The notes under the pieces are model-generated. The model was not told where the DNA came from, did no database searches, and was given only the letters and a program-made list of their open reading frames with translations. A program made the translations under genes and the position numbers. 64,000 bases of DNA, taken from assembly GCF_039543185.1 (NCBI RefSeq), contig NZ_BAABJG010000029.1, forward strand, positions 62,001-126,000, written 5' to 3'. This stretch comes from Paenibacillus_S vulneris. GTDB lineage: Bacteria; Bacillota; Bacilli; Paenibacillales; NBRC-103111. Below, in pieces: positions 42,490-49,977 of this stretch (positions are counted from its first letter, which is position 1; every line of letters begins with the position of its first letter).

Positions 42490-43066
42490 GCTGATTCATT
42501 ACTTACCTGAGTTCTATGAGGAGATAACCGATTTCGCGGAGCTTGCTACAACGGAAGATGCGGAGCTTGACGCTCTAGCCGAAGCCGTTCAAAGGCTGCT
42601 GGATGACCAATTCGTAGATACGTCCAGCATCCAGGCTATCAAACGCAGGGAGCAAATGCTGGGGATTCGAGCTGACTCAACGACAGAGTCCCTGGATTTC
42701 CGGCGCAGAAGACTGATCAACCGCTACTCCACCAAGCCCCCCTTTACTGCGCGTTATCTACAGACCCGATTGGATGTACTTGCCGGCGAGGGGCGTGCCA
42801 CCGTGGAGATCGACGAGCAAAATTATATTCTCAAAGTAACATTTGACGTTCCGGACGCCGCCTATTTTAAAGAGATCGAATATACGATTCATACGATTAA
42901 ACCGGCTAACATTGTCTACCATCAATCGACCTCGTTACTCGATACTATCGTGTTACAGGAGCATGTGAGTGCTACGCCACTAATTCGCGGAACCCGGTTA
43001 GGGAGCGGCTGGAAGCTGGGTCAAACGCCATTTGCAGTAAAAGGGCAGGAGGTGCAGTTAGTATGA
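42482..43066 (+). CDS. xkdU: YmfQ/XkdU-family tail protein
   Basis: 194 residues (LIHYLPEFYEEITDFAELATTEDAELDALAEAVQRLLDDQFVDTSSIQAIKRREQMLGI). This is the DUF2313/YmfQ family, the tail protein I-like connector between baseplate and fibre. TTG start overlapping the xkdT stop. Confidence 0.88.
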   Translation: MSKLIHYLPEFYEEITDFAELATTEDAELDALAEAVQRLLDDQFVDTSSIQAIKRREQMLGIRADSTTESLDFRRRRLINRYSTKPPFTARYLQTRLDVLAGEGRATVEIDEQNYILKVTFDVPDAAYFKEIEYTIHTIKPANIVYHQSTSLLDTIVLQEHVSATPLIRGTRLGSGWKLGQTPFAVKGQEVQLV

Positions 43067-43344
43067 TACCGACGACATATTTGTCTGAACTGGCTTCATT
43101 TACGAATAATCGGATTGCCAAGGTTGTTGTGAATGAGAGCTATGCGATATCCAGTTTTTCTATAAAGCAAGTGACGGCCGGCACGGTTGAAATGGAGTAT
43201 GTTATCCCTTACGGCTCCGTAACGGAAGTGACGCTTATCGAGCTAAAAAGCCAAGATGACGCCGTCATTAGCTCCAACGCCGTCTATGTGCCGATTACCA
43301 GCGACACGATTATAAAGCAAACGATAGGAATCAAGGAGGTATAG
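43063..43344 (+). CDS. Small fibre-proximal tail protein (93 aa)
   Basis: 93 residues, predicted beta-rich (RIAKVVVNESYAISSFSIKQVTAGTVEMEYVIPYGSVTEVTLIELKSQ). Similar small proteins lie between XkdU and the fibre in Bacillales tail clusters; function not known. ATG overlaps the previous stop, GGAGG 10 bp upstream. Confidence 0.65.
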   Translation: MIPTTYLSELASFTNNRIAKVVVNESYAISSFSIKQVTAGTVEMEYVIPYGSVTEVTLIELKSQDDAVISSNAVYVPITSDTIIKQTIGIKEV

Positions 43345-43347
43345 AAC

Positions 43348-45843
43348 GTGACGTATAACGCAAAAACGAATTGGAAATTTGAGGAGATTGTGACGGAACA
43401 TGATATGAACCGTTTGGAGCAAGGGATTAAGGATGCTCACGCGGAAGGAATTGATAGTCCTGAGCCGACGGCTCTGAATTTACGATATGGTACCCAGGTC
43501 GTCCAGTCTGACAGGGTAGCTCCATATAATGTTACTGGTTTTAAGGGGCGTACATTGGTCAATTTGTTAGGGAGAGAAGGTAACTATGAATATAATGTTT
43601 CCAGTATCGCAACAGCCGGGTTAACTATAGCAGCAGACACCGGTAATAAGGTTTATGGGAACCAATCGTTGAAGATGACCCTTAATAATAACACTTATGG
43701 AAACATAGCTCATGCAACAAACATCAATGATTTTTCAAAGTCATACTTAATCGTAGGTGATTTGAAGAATGGGAATTCTTCAACGGGTTTAAGTCTTGGA
43801 TTTATTGCTTACAATGCCGATCTCCAGTTTGTTGGTTCGAAAATGTCTTCCGTTGTTTCCAATACTACTGGATTTAGCAGCTCTTATGCCCTTTGGGCAG
43901 GAAATGACTTTCAAAATACTGCATTTATCGATGCGGTGGTGACTATCACAGGTGCGAACGGTCAATATGGTTATGTTGATGGACTGCGAGTATATGAAAT
44001 TACGGTTGAAGAAAGAAATGCCATAAAAAGCGGTACCTTATCGGTTGACGAACTCGCTGCAAAATATCCCTATGTCGATGATATGAAGTCGATTACGAAC
44101 CCATATGTAGTAAAGTACGGGGAAAATTTGTTGCCACCTTTTAATGAGTGGGACCTACATGCAAATGCAACAATAACAGAACCTTATAGGCTAACTTTGA
44201 ACTCCACAGCATCTGGTCAAAGAAGCGGATATAAATTTACTCCTGTTAATGGGCAAAAGTACACTTTAAGTCTGACTAATTTTACTTCAAACATGAATAT
44301 TTACGTTGAATTCAACGATGCTCGAGGGAACCTAATCTCAGCACCAAATTTAAGTGATTTACCTGCTATTTTTGTTGCTCCTAACAACACTGCATCCGCC
44401 ACAATTTGGTTTGATTGTAAGGCTGCTGGGATGTTTATATTTGATCGACCTTTGTTAAACTTAGGCGACACGGTAAAACCATTCAAGCCGCGTGAAGACA
44501 ATTACTTGTTTTTCCCTAGTCAATGGTGCTCTAATGTTGACGGCTCTGTGGCTGATCAATTATATCGAAGGGGATCGGATTATTATAAGTTCACGAAATT
44601 TAAGACGCTTGATTTGGATGGCAGTCTGGATTGGACATACTTTGTATCTCAAGTAGGGTTCAAACTCATAAAAGCCACAATTAAAGGTGCGATTGGGTCT
44701 AATATCGATTTAACAACTCACACAGCTGTGAAGTACGATGGTAAAATACTTAAATCAGTCGATTCACCTGGAGTTAATGCAGCGTCAGACAGAGCTTATT
44801 TAGATGGTAATTCTTTACTTTATCTCTCTGTTGCAGACACAGACAGCGGTTGGGGAGAAGGATACACACCTTCCCAAGATGAGATGCAGGCGTATTTTTA
44901 TGGATGGGTCATGGGATATGATGATAATGGAACATTTGTAACTCCATATAACGGTTCAGGTAGTAAGAGATGGAGAACCATTGCTGATAAATCAAGTGGT
45001 GGAATTTCAACATTACCAACAACTGCAGCTGGTTCTTGGTACGTTCCTTATAAACTTCAATATCAACTCGCTCAGCCTGTTCTAGAGAAGATCATCCCAG
45101 AAGGAGAGATTACGCTTCATGAGGGGTTAAATCAGATTGAGGTTGGTAATGGGATGATTGTTAGGGAGAAGGTGAGTTCAGTTTATGTGCAAAGTGATAA
45201 CGCCTATTATATTAATCGATCAGATTTAGGCAACTTGCTTAAAAATAAAATTAACCGCTTAGTTTCTTTAAATCGAGGGGTATTAAATGATACGAGCTAT
45301 ATTTATTACCCGTCTGGAGTTATTGGTATATTACTTCCCAACTATGACCCATTAGCAGCCTACACTGTTACTTACCTTGCTTTAGACCAATACAGCTTAA
45401 CATGCAATATCCAAGCAATGCAGGGCCAGTATGATGCGAATCTTAAAACGAATGTCGGTACCCTATCAAAAAGTCACGCGGATATTGTAAAAAGGGTCAG
45501 TGTGTTGGAAACAACAAAGGCAGGGAAGGTTAAATCTCAATGGATTACACCAACGTTGTTGAATGGCTGGTCTGTCGAAACATCGGTTGGCTATATGAAA
45601 GATGAGCTAGGCTATGTTCATCTTAAAGGCAGAGTGACCGGCGGACCTGAAAATACAGATATTTTTATATTACCTTCTGGTTATCGACCCACCCAATATA
45701 TTATTGTTCCCGTCATTATGTATGATGGAACAAATTATTTTTCGGGTAGAGCAACTGTTTATCCTTGGGGTATGGTTCGTTTTATTGGTTCAAAACTAAA
45801 TTGGAATTCCCTTGATGGAGTAATATTCTTAGCGGAACAATAA
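43348..45843 (+). CDS. Tail fibre/receptor-binding protein
   Basis: 831 residues. The N-terminus (MTYNAKTNWKFEEIVTEHDMNRLEQGIKDAH) is the common XkdV-like attachment domain. The body is Ser/Thr/Asn-rich beta structure with two carbohydrate-binding-like repeats (NLLGREGNYEYNVSSIATAGLT; NLLPPFNEWDLHANATITEPYRLTL), and the C-terminus (WITPTLLNGWSVETSVGYMKDELGYVHLKGRVTGG...) is the usual receptor-binding tip. The gene is visibly more AT-rich than the rest of the cluster, a common sign of exchanged specificity genes. GTG start with AAGGAGG 9 bp upstream. Confidence 0.85.
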   Translation: MTYNAKTNWKFEEIVTEHDMNRLEQGIKDAHAEGIDSPEPTALNLRYGTQVVQSDRVAPYNVTGFKGRTLVNLLGREGNYEYNVSSIATAGLTIAADTGNKVYGNQSLKMTLNNNTYGNIAHATNINDFSKSYLIVGDLKNGNSSTGLSLGFIAYNADLQFVGSKMSSVVSNTTGFSSSYALWAGNDFQNTAFIDAVVTITGANGQYGYVDGLRVYEITVEERNAIKSGTLSVDELAAKYPYVDDMKSITNPYVVKYGENLLPPFNEWDLHANATITEPYRLTLNSTASGQRSGYKFTPVNGQKYTLSLTNFTSNMNIYVEFNDARGNLISAPNLSDLPAIFVAPNNTASATIWFDCKAAGMFIFDRPLLNLGDTVKPFKPREDNYLFFPSQWCSNVDGSVADQLYRRGSDYYKFTKFKTLDLDGSLDWTYFVSQVGFKLIKATIKGAIGSNIDLTTHTAVKYDGKILKSVDSPGVNAASDRAYLDGNSLLYLSVADTDSGWGEGYTPSQDEMQAYFYGWVMGYDDNGTFVTPYNGSGSKRWRTIADKSSGGISTLPTTAAGSWYVPYKLQYQLAQPVLEKIIPEGEITLHEGLNQIEVGNGMIVREKVSSVYVQSDNAYYINRSDLGNLLKNKINRLVSLNRGVLNDTSYIYYPSGVIGILLPNYDPLAAYTVTYLALDQYSLTCNIQAMQGQYDANLKTNVGTLSKSHADIVKRVSVLETTKAGKVKSQWITPTLLNGWSVETSVGYMKDELGYVHLKGRVTGGPENTDIFILPSGYRPTQYIIVPVIMYDGTNYFSGRATVYPWGMVRFIGSKLNWNSLDGVIFLAEQ

Positions 45844-45854
45844 AGGAGGATAAA

Positions 45855-46331
45855 ATGAAGAAAGAAGCAATCATAGTCGATATAAATGGATATTTCAAAG
45901 ATGTAACGCTTGTCGCCGCTGATGTGACGGGCGTTTTTCCTATCTATAAGCAACCTGAACTGGTTAATTCCGTAGACGATCACACAGCCGGAGAACTGAC
46001 AGAGCAGTCGGATCTGGAAGTCATTGGTTACACTGTAGCGATTTCGGTTCCAGTTGGGTTGTACAAGCCTCGATTTGATTTGGTTGCTTGGGAACAATCA
46101 AAACAATCGACCGGAACGGAGGGTGACGGGGAGTCAAAATTAATACAAACCCTAACGTTTTGGGTAGAAGGGATAACTCCCGAGGAGTTGGCAGCCATCC
46201 GAAACCAACAACCCTCTGAAACGGATACTGAGAAAATAACAAGGCTGGAAGCAGAGAAGGAAGATTTGAAAGCTAGACTTGGAGACATGGAGCTCGTCAT
46301 GGCTGAGATTCTAACGGAGAGGGGGAAATAA
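45855..46331 (+). CDS. Tail-fibre-associated protein with C-terminal coiled coil (158 aa)
   Basis: 158 residues, not identified. The N-terminal ~100 residues are beta-rich (ITVDINGYFKDVTLVAADVTGVFPIYKQPE-like), and residues ~110-155 (ETDTEKITRLEAEKEDLKARLGDMELVMAEILTERG) form a coiled coil. Position after the fibre suggests a chaperone or accessory (XkdW-like). AAAGGAGG upstream of ATG. Confidence 0.65.
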   Translation: MKKEAIIVDINGYFKDVTLVAADVTGVFPIYKQPELVNSVDDHTAGELTEQSDLEVIGYTVAISVPVGLYKPRFDLVAWEQSKQSTGTEGDGESKLIQTLTFWVEGITPEELAAIRNQQPSETDTEKITRLEAEKEDLKARLGDMELVMAEILTERGK

Positions 46332-46332
46332 C

Positions 46333-46518
46333 ATGGCAATGGCTATGGAGAAGATTCGCATTATCGCAAATGCCTGCTTGATTCGCTATGACACTGGTGA
46401 AGGTTCCATAATTCAAATTGTGGATAGCTACAAGATGTCCATTGAGGATTCGGATTTGGTGGCTGAACAAATTCGTACAAAGCGTCCAGAAATTCAAGTG
46501 ACACGAAGCCCTGCATAA
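46333..46518 (+). CDS. Small unknown tail-cluster protein (61 aa)
   Basis: 61 residues, start ATG 46333 just after the preceding stop. Contains RIIANACLIRYDTGEGSIIQIVDSYKMSIEDSDLVAEQIRTKRP. Not recognised; its position matches XkdX but the sequence is not obviously similar. The stop lies in the loop of the first 23-nt hairpin repeat. Confidence 0.55.
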   Translation: MAMAMEKIRIIANACLIRYDTGEGSIIQIVDSYKMSIEDSDLVAEQIRTKRPEIQVTRSPA

Positions 46519-46527
46519 GCAGGGCTT
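46505..46527 (+). repeat. 23-nt hairpin repeat, copy 1
   Basis: Perfect 9-bp hairpin AAGCCCTGC-ATAA-GCAGGGCTT plus flanking base, identical to copy 2 at 46733-46755. The first copy has no T run. Confidence 0.85.
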
Positions 46528-46735
46528 GAGTCTGTCGAGAAACCTAGTTTTGCGAGAACTTTGCTAAATATGGAGGTGGGGTATTCCTCGGAAGAGTTTA
46601 CGTCCGCCTTTGAAACTCGTGAAAATACCACTAAATCTGATCCCTTTCACGGGTTTCAACAGCGGCTGGAGGGGCATACCCCACCGTAGTATATTAGCAA
46701 TAGTTCAAGCCTTATAGGTTTCTCAACAATCTGAA
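46526..46735. mobile_element. ~200-bp long imperfect hairpin (MITE or structured RNA)
   Basis: Nested perfect or near-perfect arms: GAGAAACCTA (46537-46546)/TAGGTTTCTC (46715-46724), 12 bp at 46556-46567/46694-46706, GGTGGGGTAT (46575-46584)/ATACCCCACC (46676-46685), CCGC..TTGAAAC (46604-46616)/GTTTCAA..GCGG (46653-46665), CGTGAAA (46618-46624)/TTTCACG (46645-46651). Ends extend as ~20-bp imperfect terminal inverted repeats. It carries no gene and is flanked by the 23-nt hairpin repeats. Confidence 0.6.
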
Positions 46736-46757
46736 GCCCTGCATAAGCAGGGCTTTC
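46733..46757 (+). terminator. 23-nt hairpin repeat, copy 2 (with T run)
   Basis: Second identical copy of the 46505-46527 hairpin, here followed by TTTCTT, so probably the working terminator before the lysis genes. Confidence 0.7.
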
Positions 46758-46788
46758 TTAAATCCAAATGGAAAGAAGGGTGTATAAC

Positions 46789-47259
46789 ATGAAGTTACTT
46801 CATTACACTACAGGCGCCTTGGGCGCTTATTTTATGACGTGCTTTCAGTTCCTTTATGGTGATGAGCCTGTAAAATACCTTGTTTTAACACTGTATGTGC
46901 TGCTTATTGTTATGGATTGGATAGCCGGGTACAGGGCTTCATTGAAAGATGGATCCTATGCTTCTGAATATGGCATAGATGGTGCATTTAGATCCTTATT
47001 TCTCCTATTTGTTCCTGCTGCAGGCCACTTGGTCGATCAAATCATAGGTATGCCGATGGTTGCTTTTGGTTTTCTAACTGGAGCGGCTGGCTTGCATATT
47101 TGGAAGAGTATGACCGCAAATACGGTCAGGGCGGGGTGGGACAAATGGGTTCCGGTTTGGGTGATGAACGCGGTGGCTGATGAAATCGAACATAAGATGG
47201 CTAGAGCAGCCAAAAGAGTAGAAGAGAAGAAGAAGTATTTGGATGGTGATGAATCATAG
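46789..47259 (+). CDS. Phage holin (toxin-secretion/phage-lysis holin family)
   Basis: 156 residues with 3-4 hydrophobic segments and a charged, Lys-rich tail (AKRVEEKKKYLDGDES). LLIVMDWIAGYRASLKDGSYASEYGIDGAFRSLFLLFVPAAGHLVDQ is the signature of the Cph1/TcdE-type phage holins. It permeabilises the membrane for endolysin exit. ATG 46789 has AGAAGGG 7-8 bp upstream. The stop is overlapped by the next frame (ATAG). Confidence 0.88.
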   Translation: MKLLHYTTGALGAYFMTCFQFLYGDEPVKYLVLTLYVLLIVMDWIAGYRASLKDGSYASEYGIDGAFRSLFLLFVPAAGHLVDQIIGMPMVAFGFLTGAAGLHIWKSMTANTVRAGWDKWVPVWVMNAVADEIEHKMARAAKRVEEKKKYLDGDES

Positions 47260-47924
47260 ACAGGCACGAATTCATCTCCACTATCGCCCCCATTGCCGTG
47301 AAGCTGCGCAGGGAAGGCTCACCCCTATTTCCTTCGGTGCGGATAGCCCAGGCAATGCTGGAAACCGGCTGTGTACTGCACGAATGGAACAATCTCGTTG
47401 GCTTCAAAGTCGGCAGCGGACAGCCTAATGCCTACTGGCGTGGTCGAAGTGTTAGCACAACAACATGGGAGGTATATGACGGTATTAAAGTAGAAGGAGT
47501 GCAGGCAAATTGGCGCGCTTACGATTGCATTGAGGATTGCTTTAAAGATCAAGACTTGTTATTTAACTGGAGCCGGTATGACCGGGTTCGGGCCGCTGGC
47601 TGCCCGCAGGATCAGACGAATGCACTATATTTGTGCGGGTATGCTACGGATCCGATGTATGCCTCCAAATTGAACAGTCTCATTACCAGCTGCGGGCTTG
47701 AACATTTTGATAAGGAGGCGGAAGAGCTGATGCTAGATGCTGATGTAGCCAATACGATTATCAACACATGGATGGGGCCTGGCTGGCAAACATGCATGGA
47801 CGATAAGGCGGAAGCCGCGTCGAAAGGTGATGAAGCTGCAGCGGCGCAGCACCAGCAGCAGGCAGATTATATTCATTGGCTGGCGAATCAATTACGAAGG
47901 GCCTCAGGGCAGCCAGAGGAATAA
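47256..47924 (+). CDS. Glucosaminidase-type endolysin with probable ATA start
   Basis: The frame opens after TGA 47250-47252. Reading from ATA 47256 gives DRHEFISTIAPIAVKLRREGSPLFPSVRIAQAMLETG, the standard N-terminus of FlgJ/LytF-type N-acetylglucosaminidases. The GTG at 47298 would cut this off. About 222 residues; catalytic Glu in AMLETG, and YDRVRAA with GYATDPMYASKL typical of the fold. The C-terminal third is an Ala/Gln-rich helical extension. It cleaves peptidoglycan for tailocin release. GGATGGTGA lies 6 bp upstream of ATA, overlapping the holin stop. Confidence 0.8.
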   Translation: MDRHEFISTIAPIAVKLRREGSPLFPSVRIAQAMLETGCVLHEWNNLVGFKVGSGQPNAYWRGRSVSTTTWEVYDGIKVEGVQANWRAYDCIEDCFKDQDLLFNWSRYDRVRAAGCPQDQTNALYLCGYATDPMYASKLNSLITSCGLEHFDKEAEELMLDADVANTIINTWMGPGWQTCMDDKAEAASKGDEAAAAQHQQQADYIHWLANQLRRASGQPEE

Positions 47925-47944
47925 AATATCCATTCCACTGTTCG

Positions 47945-48043
47945 TTATTCACAGGTTATACACATTATAAACAGGCCCGAAACCTATACTGTGCATAACT
48001 TTTGGCAAAGATATAAACATATCCACAATCCTATCTATTCACA
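47945..48043. promoter_or_regulatory. Cluster of DnaA boxes
   Basis: Exact TTATNCACA at 47945-47953 (+), 47956-47964 (+) and 47990-47998 (reverse); 8/9 matches at 48019-48027 and 48035-48043; a 7/9 box at 47965-47973. About 245 bp non-coding, between the lysis genes and gntR. Confidence 0.7.
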
Positions 48044-48136
48044 ATTCTGACTTTACAGAACAAAGGTAGATAAGTGGGTAAAGAACTCAACCAGATGAAG
48101 GGGGTCATTTCTGCTATTGCAAAATTTAAGTATTAT

Positions 48137-48159
48137 TTGTATTATAATATATAATACAA
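48137..48159. promoter_or_regulatory. Autorepressor palindrome at the gntR promoter
   Basis: TTGTATTATA-ATA-TATAATACAA, perfect 10-bp arms, overlapping the -10 (TATAAT) of the gntR promoter; typical of YtrA-type GntR operators. Confidence 0.65.
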
Positions 48160-48180
48160 AACTCGGAGGTGATGAACCCT

Positions 48181-48570
48181 ATGCTTATCTCCTTGCAACT
48201 AGACAGCGAAACTCCTCTATATGAACAGCTGCGCAACCAAATCGTGATCGGTATTGCGACAGGGGAGCTTGCGGCTCAAGAGAAGCTGCCGACCGTTCGT
48301 CAGCTGGCCGATGATTTGGGCATCAATACGATGACGGTGAACAAAGCCTATTCGATCCTGAAGCAGGAAGGCTATATTGTCATTGACCGGCGGCATGGAG
48401 CTAAAGTAAGTCCCAGGATGCCAGAGGACGCTGAACCATCCGCGCAATTGGAAGCACAGCTTCAATTAATTATTGCGCAAGCAACGATCCAAGGGATGGA
48501 CCAGTCGCGGTTCCAGATGTTATGCTCACAGATTTTTTCCAGAATGACTTACCGGCCTTCCAACGTATAA
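48181..48570 (+). CDS. GntR/YtrA-family transcriptional repressor
   Basis: 129 residues: a GntR winged helix (PLYEQLRNQIVIGIATGELAAQEKLPTVRQLADDLGINTMTVNKAYSILKQEGYIVIDRRHGAKV) with a short C-terminal tail for dimerisation. YtrA-type members control the membrane or ABC operon downstream; here only a membrane protein follows. ATG 48181 is best: GGAGGTGA (48165-48172) is 8 bp upstream, whereas 48172 is inside it. Confidence 0.87.
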   Translation: MLISLQLDSETPLYEQLRNQIVIGIATGELAAQEKLPTVRQLADDLGINTMTVNKAYSILKQEGYIVIDRRHGAKVSPRMPEDAEPSAQLEAQLQLIIAQATIQGMDQSRFQMLCSQIFSRMTYRPSNV

Positions 48571-48589
48571 GAGAGAGGAGAGGATTACC

Positions 48590-49969
48590 ATACTCACGGC
48601 GATTTTATGTGGCGCAGCCATTCTCATTTTCATTGTGGTATTAACAACTTACAAGCCCCAGGCTAAATACAGCAAAGGCATGCTGTTTGCCGTTACTTTG
48701 CCCGCTCACGTGATGGACGATGCGGATATACGGGGGATTCAAGCGAAGTTCAACAAGCGGCTGAACCGAGCAAGTATAGGAATGGCCGCGTTTATAATTC
48801 CATTGGCGCTGCTCCATGATTATTCCGCATACCAAGTGATTTATTTTTTTGTATGGCTTGTTACATTCTTTTTATGGACATCCGTTCTATTTCGTCATGC
48901 TTTCCGGGAAACACTTGCATTAAAACGTGAGAGGGATTGGTTCGTCGGCGCCAAACGGGTGCTTCGAAGCGATCTGCGTGTGGCGCATTTAAAAAACCAG
49001 CGTTCCGCGCCCCTATGGCTGTTTGCGATTCCTTTTGCCATGGCTATCGGTATGCTGCTTTGGGGAAAAGGCGATCCGAATCTGCTGGGCATCACCCTAA
49101 GCGTGTCCATCCTGACTCTCCTATTCTTTCTCGCTACACTCATGATGCGCAGAACCAAGGCGAAGGTATACAGCGCAAACAGCGAAGTGAATCTCGTCTT
49201 GAACCAGGCAAGGCGCCGGTATACGTCTTACTTGTGGTTGGTAATAGCGGTTGTTGAGAATATTCACTTTTGGCTTATTGGCTTGTTTATGACTAGCAGC
49301 AATGAACCGATGGAGGGTGTATGGGTCACAGTTACCTTGCTGTTTATAGCGGTTCCTGTAGGGGTCATCTTGTATGTGTATCGCAAGATTGCATCCTTGG
49401 AGCGGGAAACATTGGAACAGGACGGCAAAATAATCTATACGGACGACGACGAGTATTGGAGCAATGGATTTACGTACCATAATCCTCAGGACCGGAGTAT
49501 TTTGGTTCCGAAGCGGGTCGGGATAGGGGAAACGGTGAACACGGGCACTTGGGCTGGAAAAATTATCGTGGGAGGAAGCATCGGGATGGCGGCTGCTGTC
49601 ATCATCGGAGTCTCGTTCATGCTGATCCGTTCCGAGCTGACCCCGCCTGTCCTAACCGTGACCGACGGGCAGAGAATCCAAATCGATTACCCGATGTATT
49701 CTTATGACTTTCAGCTGGCAGATATTAAACAAATGGACCTTGTAGATACGGTTCCTTCCGGGATCAAAACGAACGGGGAAGCGACGGATAAGCAGGCCCG
49801 CGGCCATTTTCGCCTCAAGGAGCTAGGCAATGCAAGAATGTATATTTTCAAAAACAATCCGCCGTATATTCGGATCAAGCTGGATGAGGGCTACATTTTC
49901 TATAATGAGAAGGATCCGTCACAAACGAAGCAGCTATTCGAGCAAATTCAGGGACAAATAAGAAAGTAA
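48590..49969 (+). CDS. DUF5808-domain membrane protein, probable ATA start
   Basis: Upstream of the GTG at 48635 the frame stays open and encodes a hydrophobic segment (LTAILCGAAILIFIVVL) that completes the first membrane helix. GGAGAGG (48577-48583) lies 6 bp before ATA 48590, giving 459 residues. About seven membrane segments; DUF5808 motif DDDEYWSNGFTYHNPQDRSILVPKRVGIG in the middle; C-terminal ~110 residues form an extracytoplasmic beta domain. It likely works with the GntR regulator. Exact start and function unknown. Confidence 0.72.
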   Translation: MLTAILCGAAILIFIVVLTTYKPQAKYSKGMLFAVTLPAHVMDDADIRGIQAKFNKRLNRASIGMAAFIIPLALLHDYSAYQVIYFFVWLVTFFLWTSVLFRHAFRETLALKRERDWFVGAKRVLRSDLRVAHLKNQRSAPLWLFAIPFAMAIGMLLWGKGDPNLLGITLSVSILTLLFFLATLMMRRTKAKVYSANSEVNLVLNQARRRYTSYLWLVIAVVENIHFWLIGLFMTSSNEPMEGVWVTVTLLFIAVPVGVILYVYRKIASLERETLEQDGKIIYTDDDEYWSNGFTYHNPQDRSILVPKRVGIGETVNTGTWAGKIIVGGSIGMAAAVIIGVSFMLIRSELTPPVLTVTDGQRIQIDYPMYSYDFQLADIKQMDLVDTVPSGIKTNGEATDKQARGHFRLKELGNARMYIFKNNPPYIRIKLDEGYIFYNEKDPSQTKQLFEQIQGQIRK

Positions 49970-49977
49970 TAGGTCTT

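Noticed and set aside
46528..46732. Reading the hairpin region as a CRISPR-like or tRNA feature
   Set aside because: Only two 23-nt repeats with one spacer-like interval, and the interval itself folds into a hairpin; no tRNA cloverleaf.
47945..48043. Chromosomal oriC
   Set aside because: DnaA boxes are present, but no dnaA, dnaN, rpmH or gyr genes and no clear unwinding element arrangement nearby.
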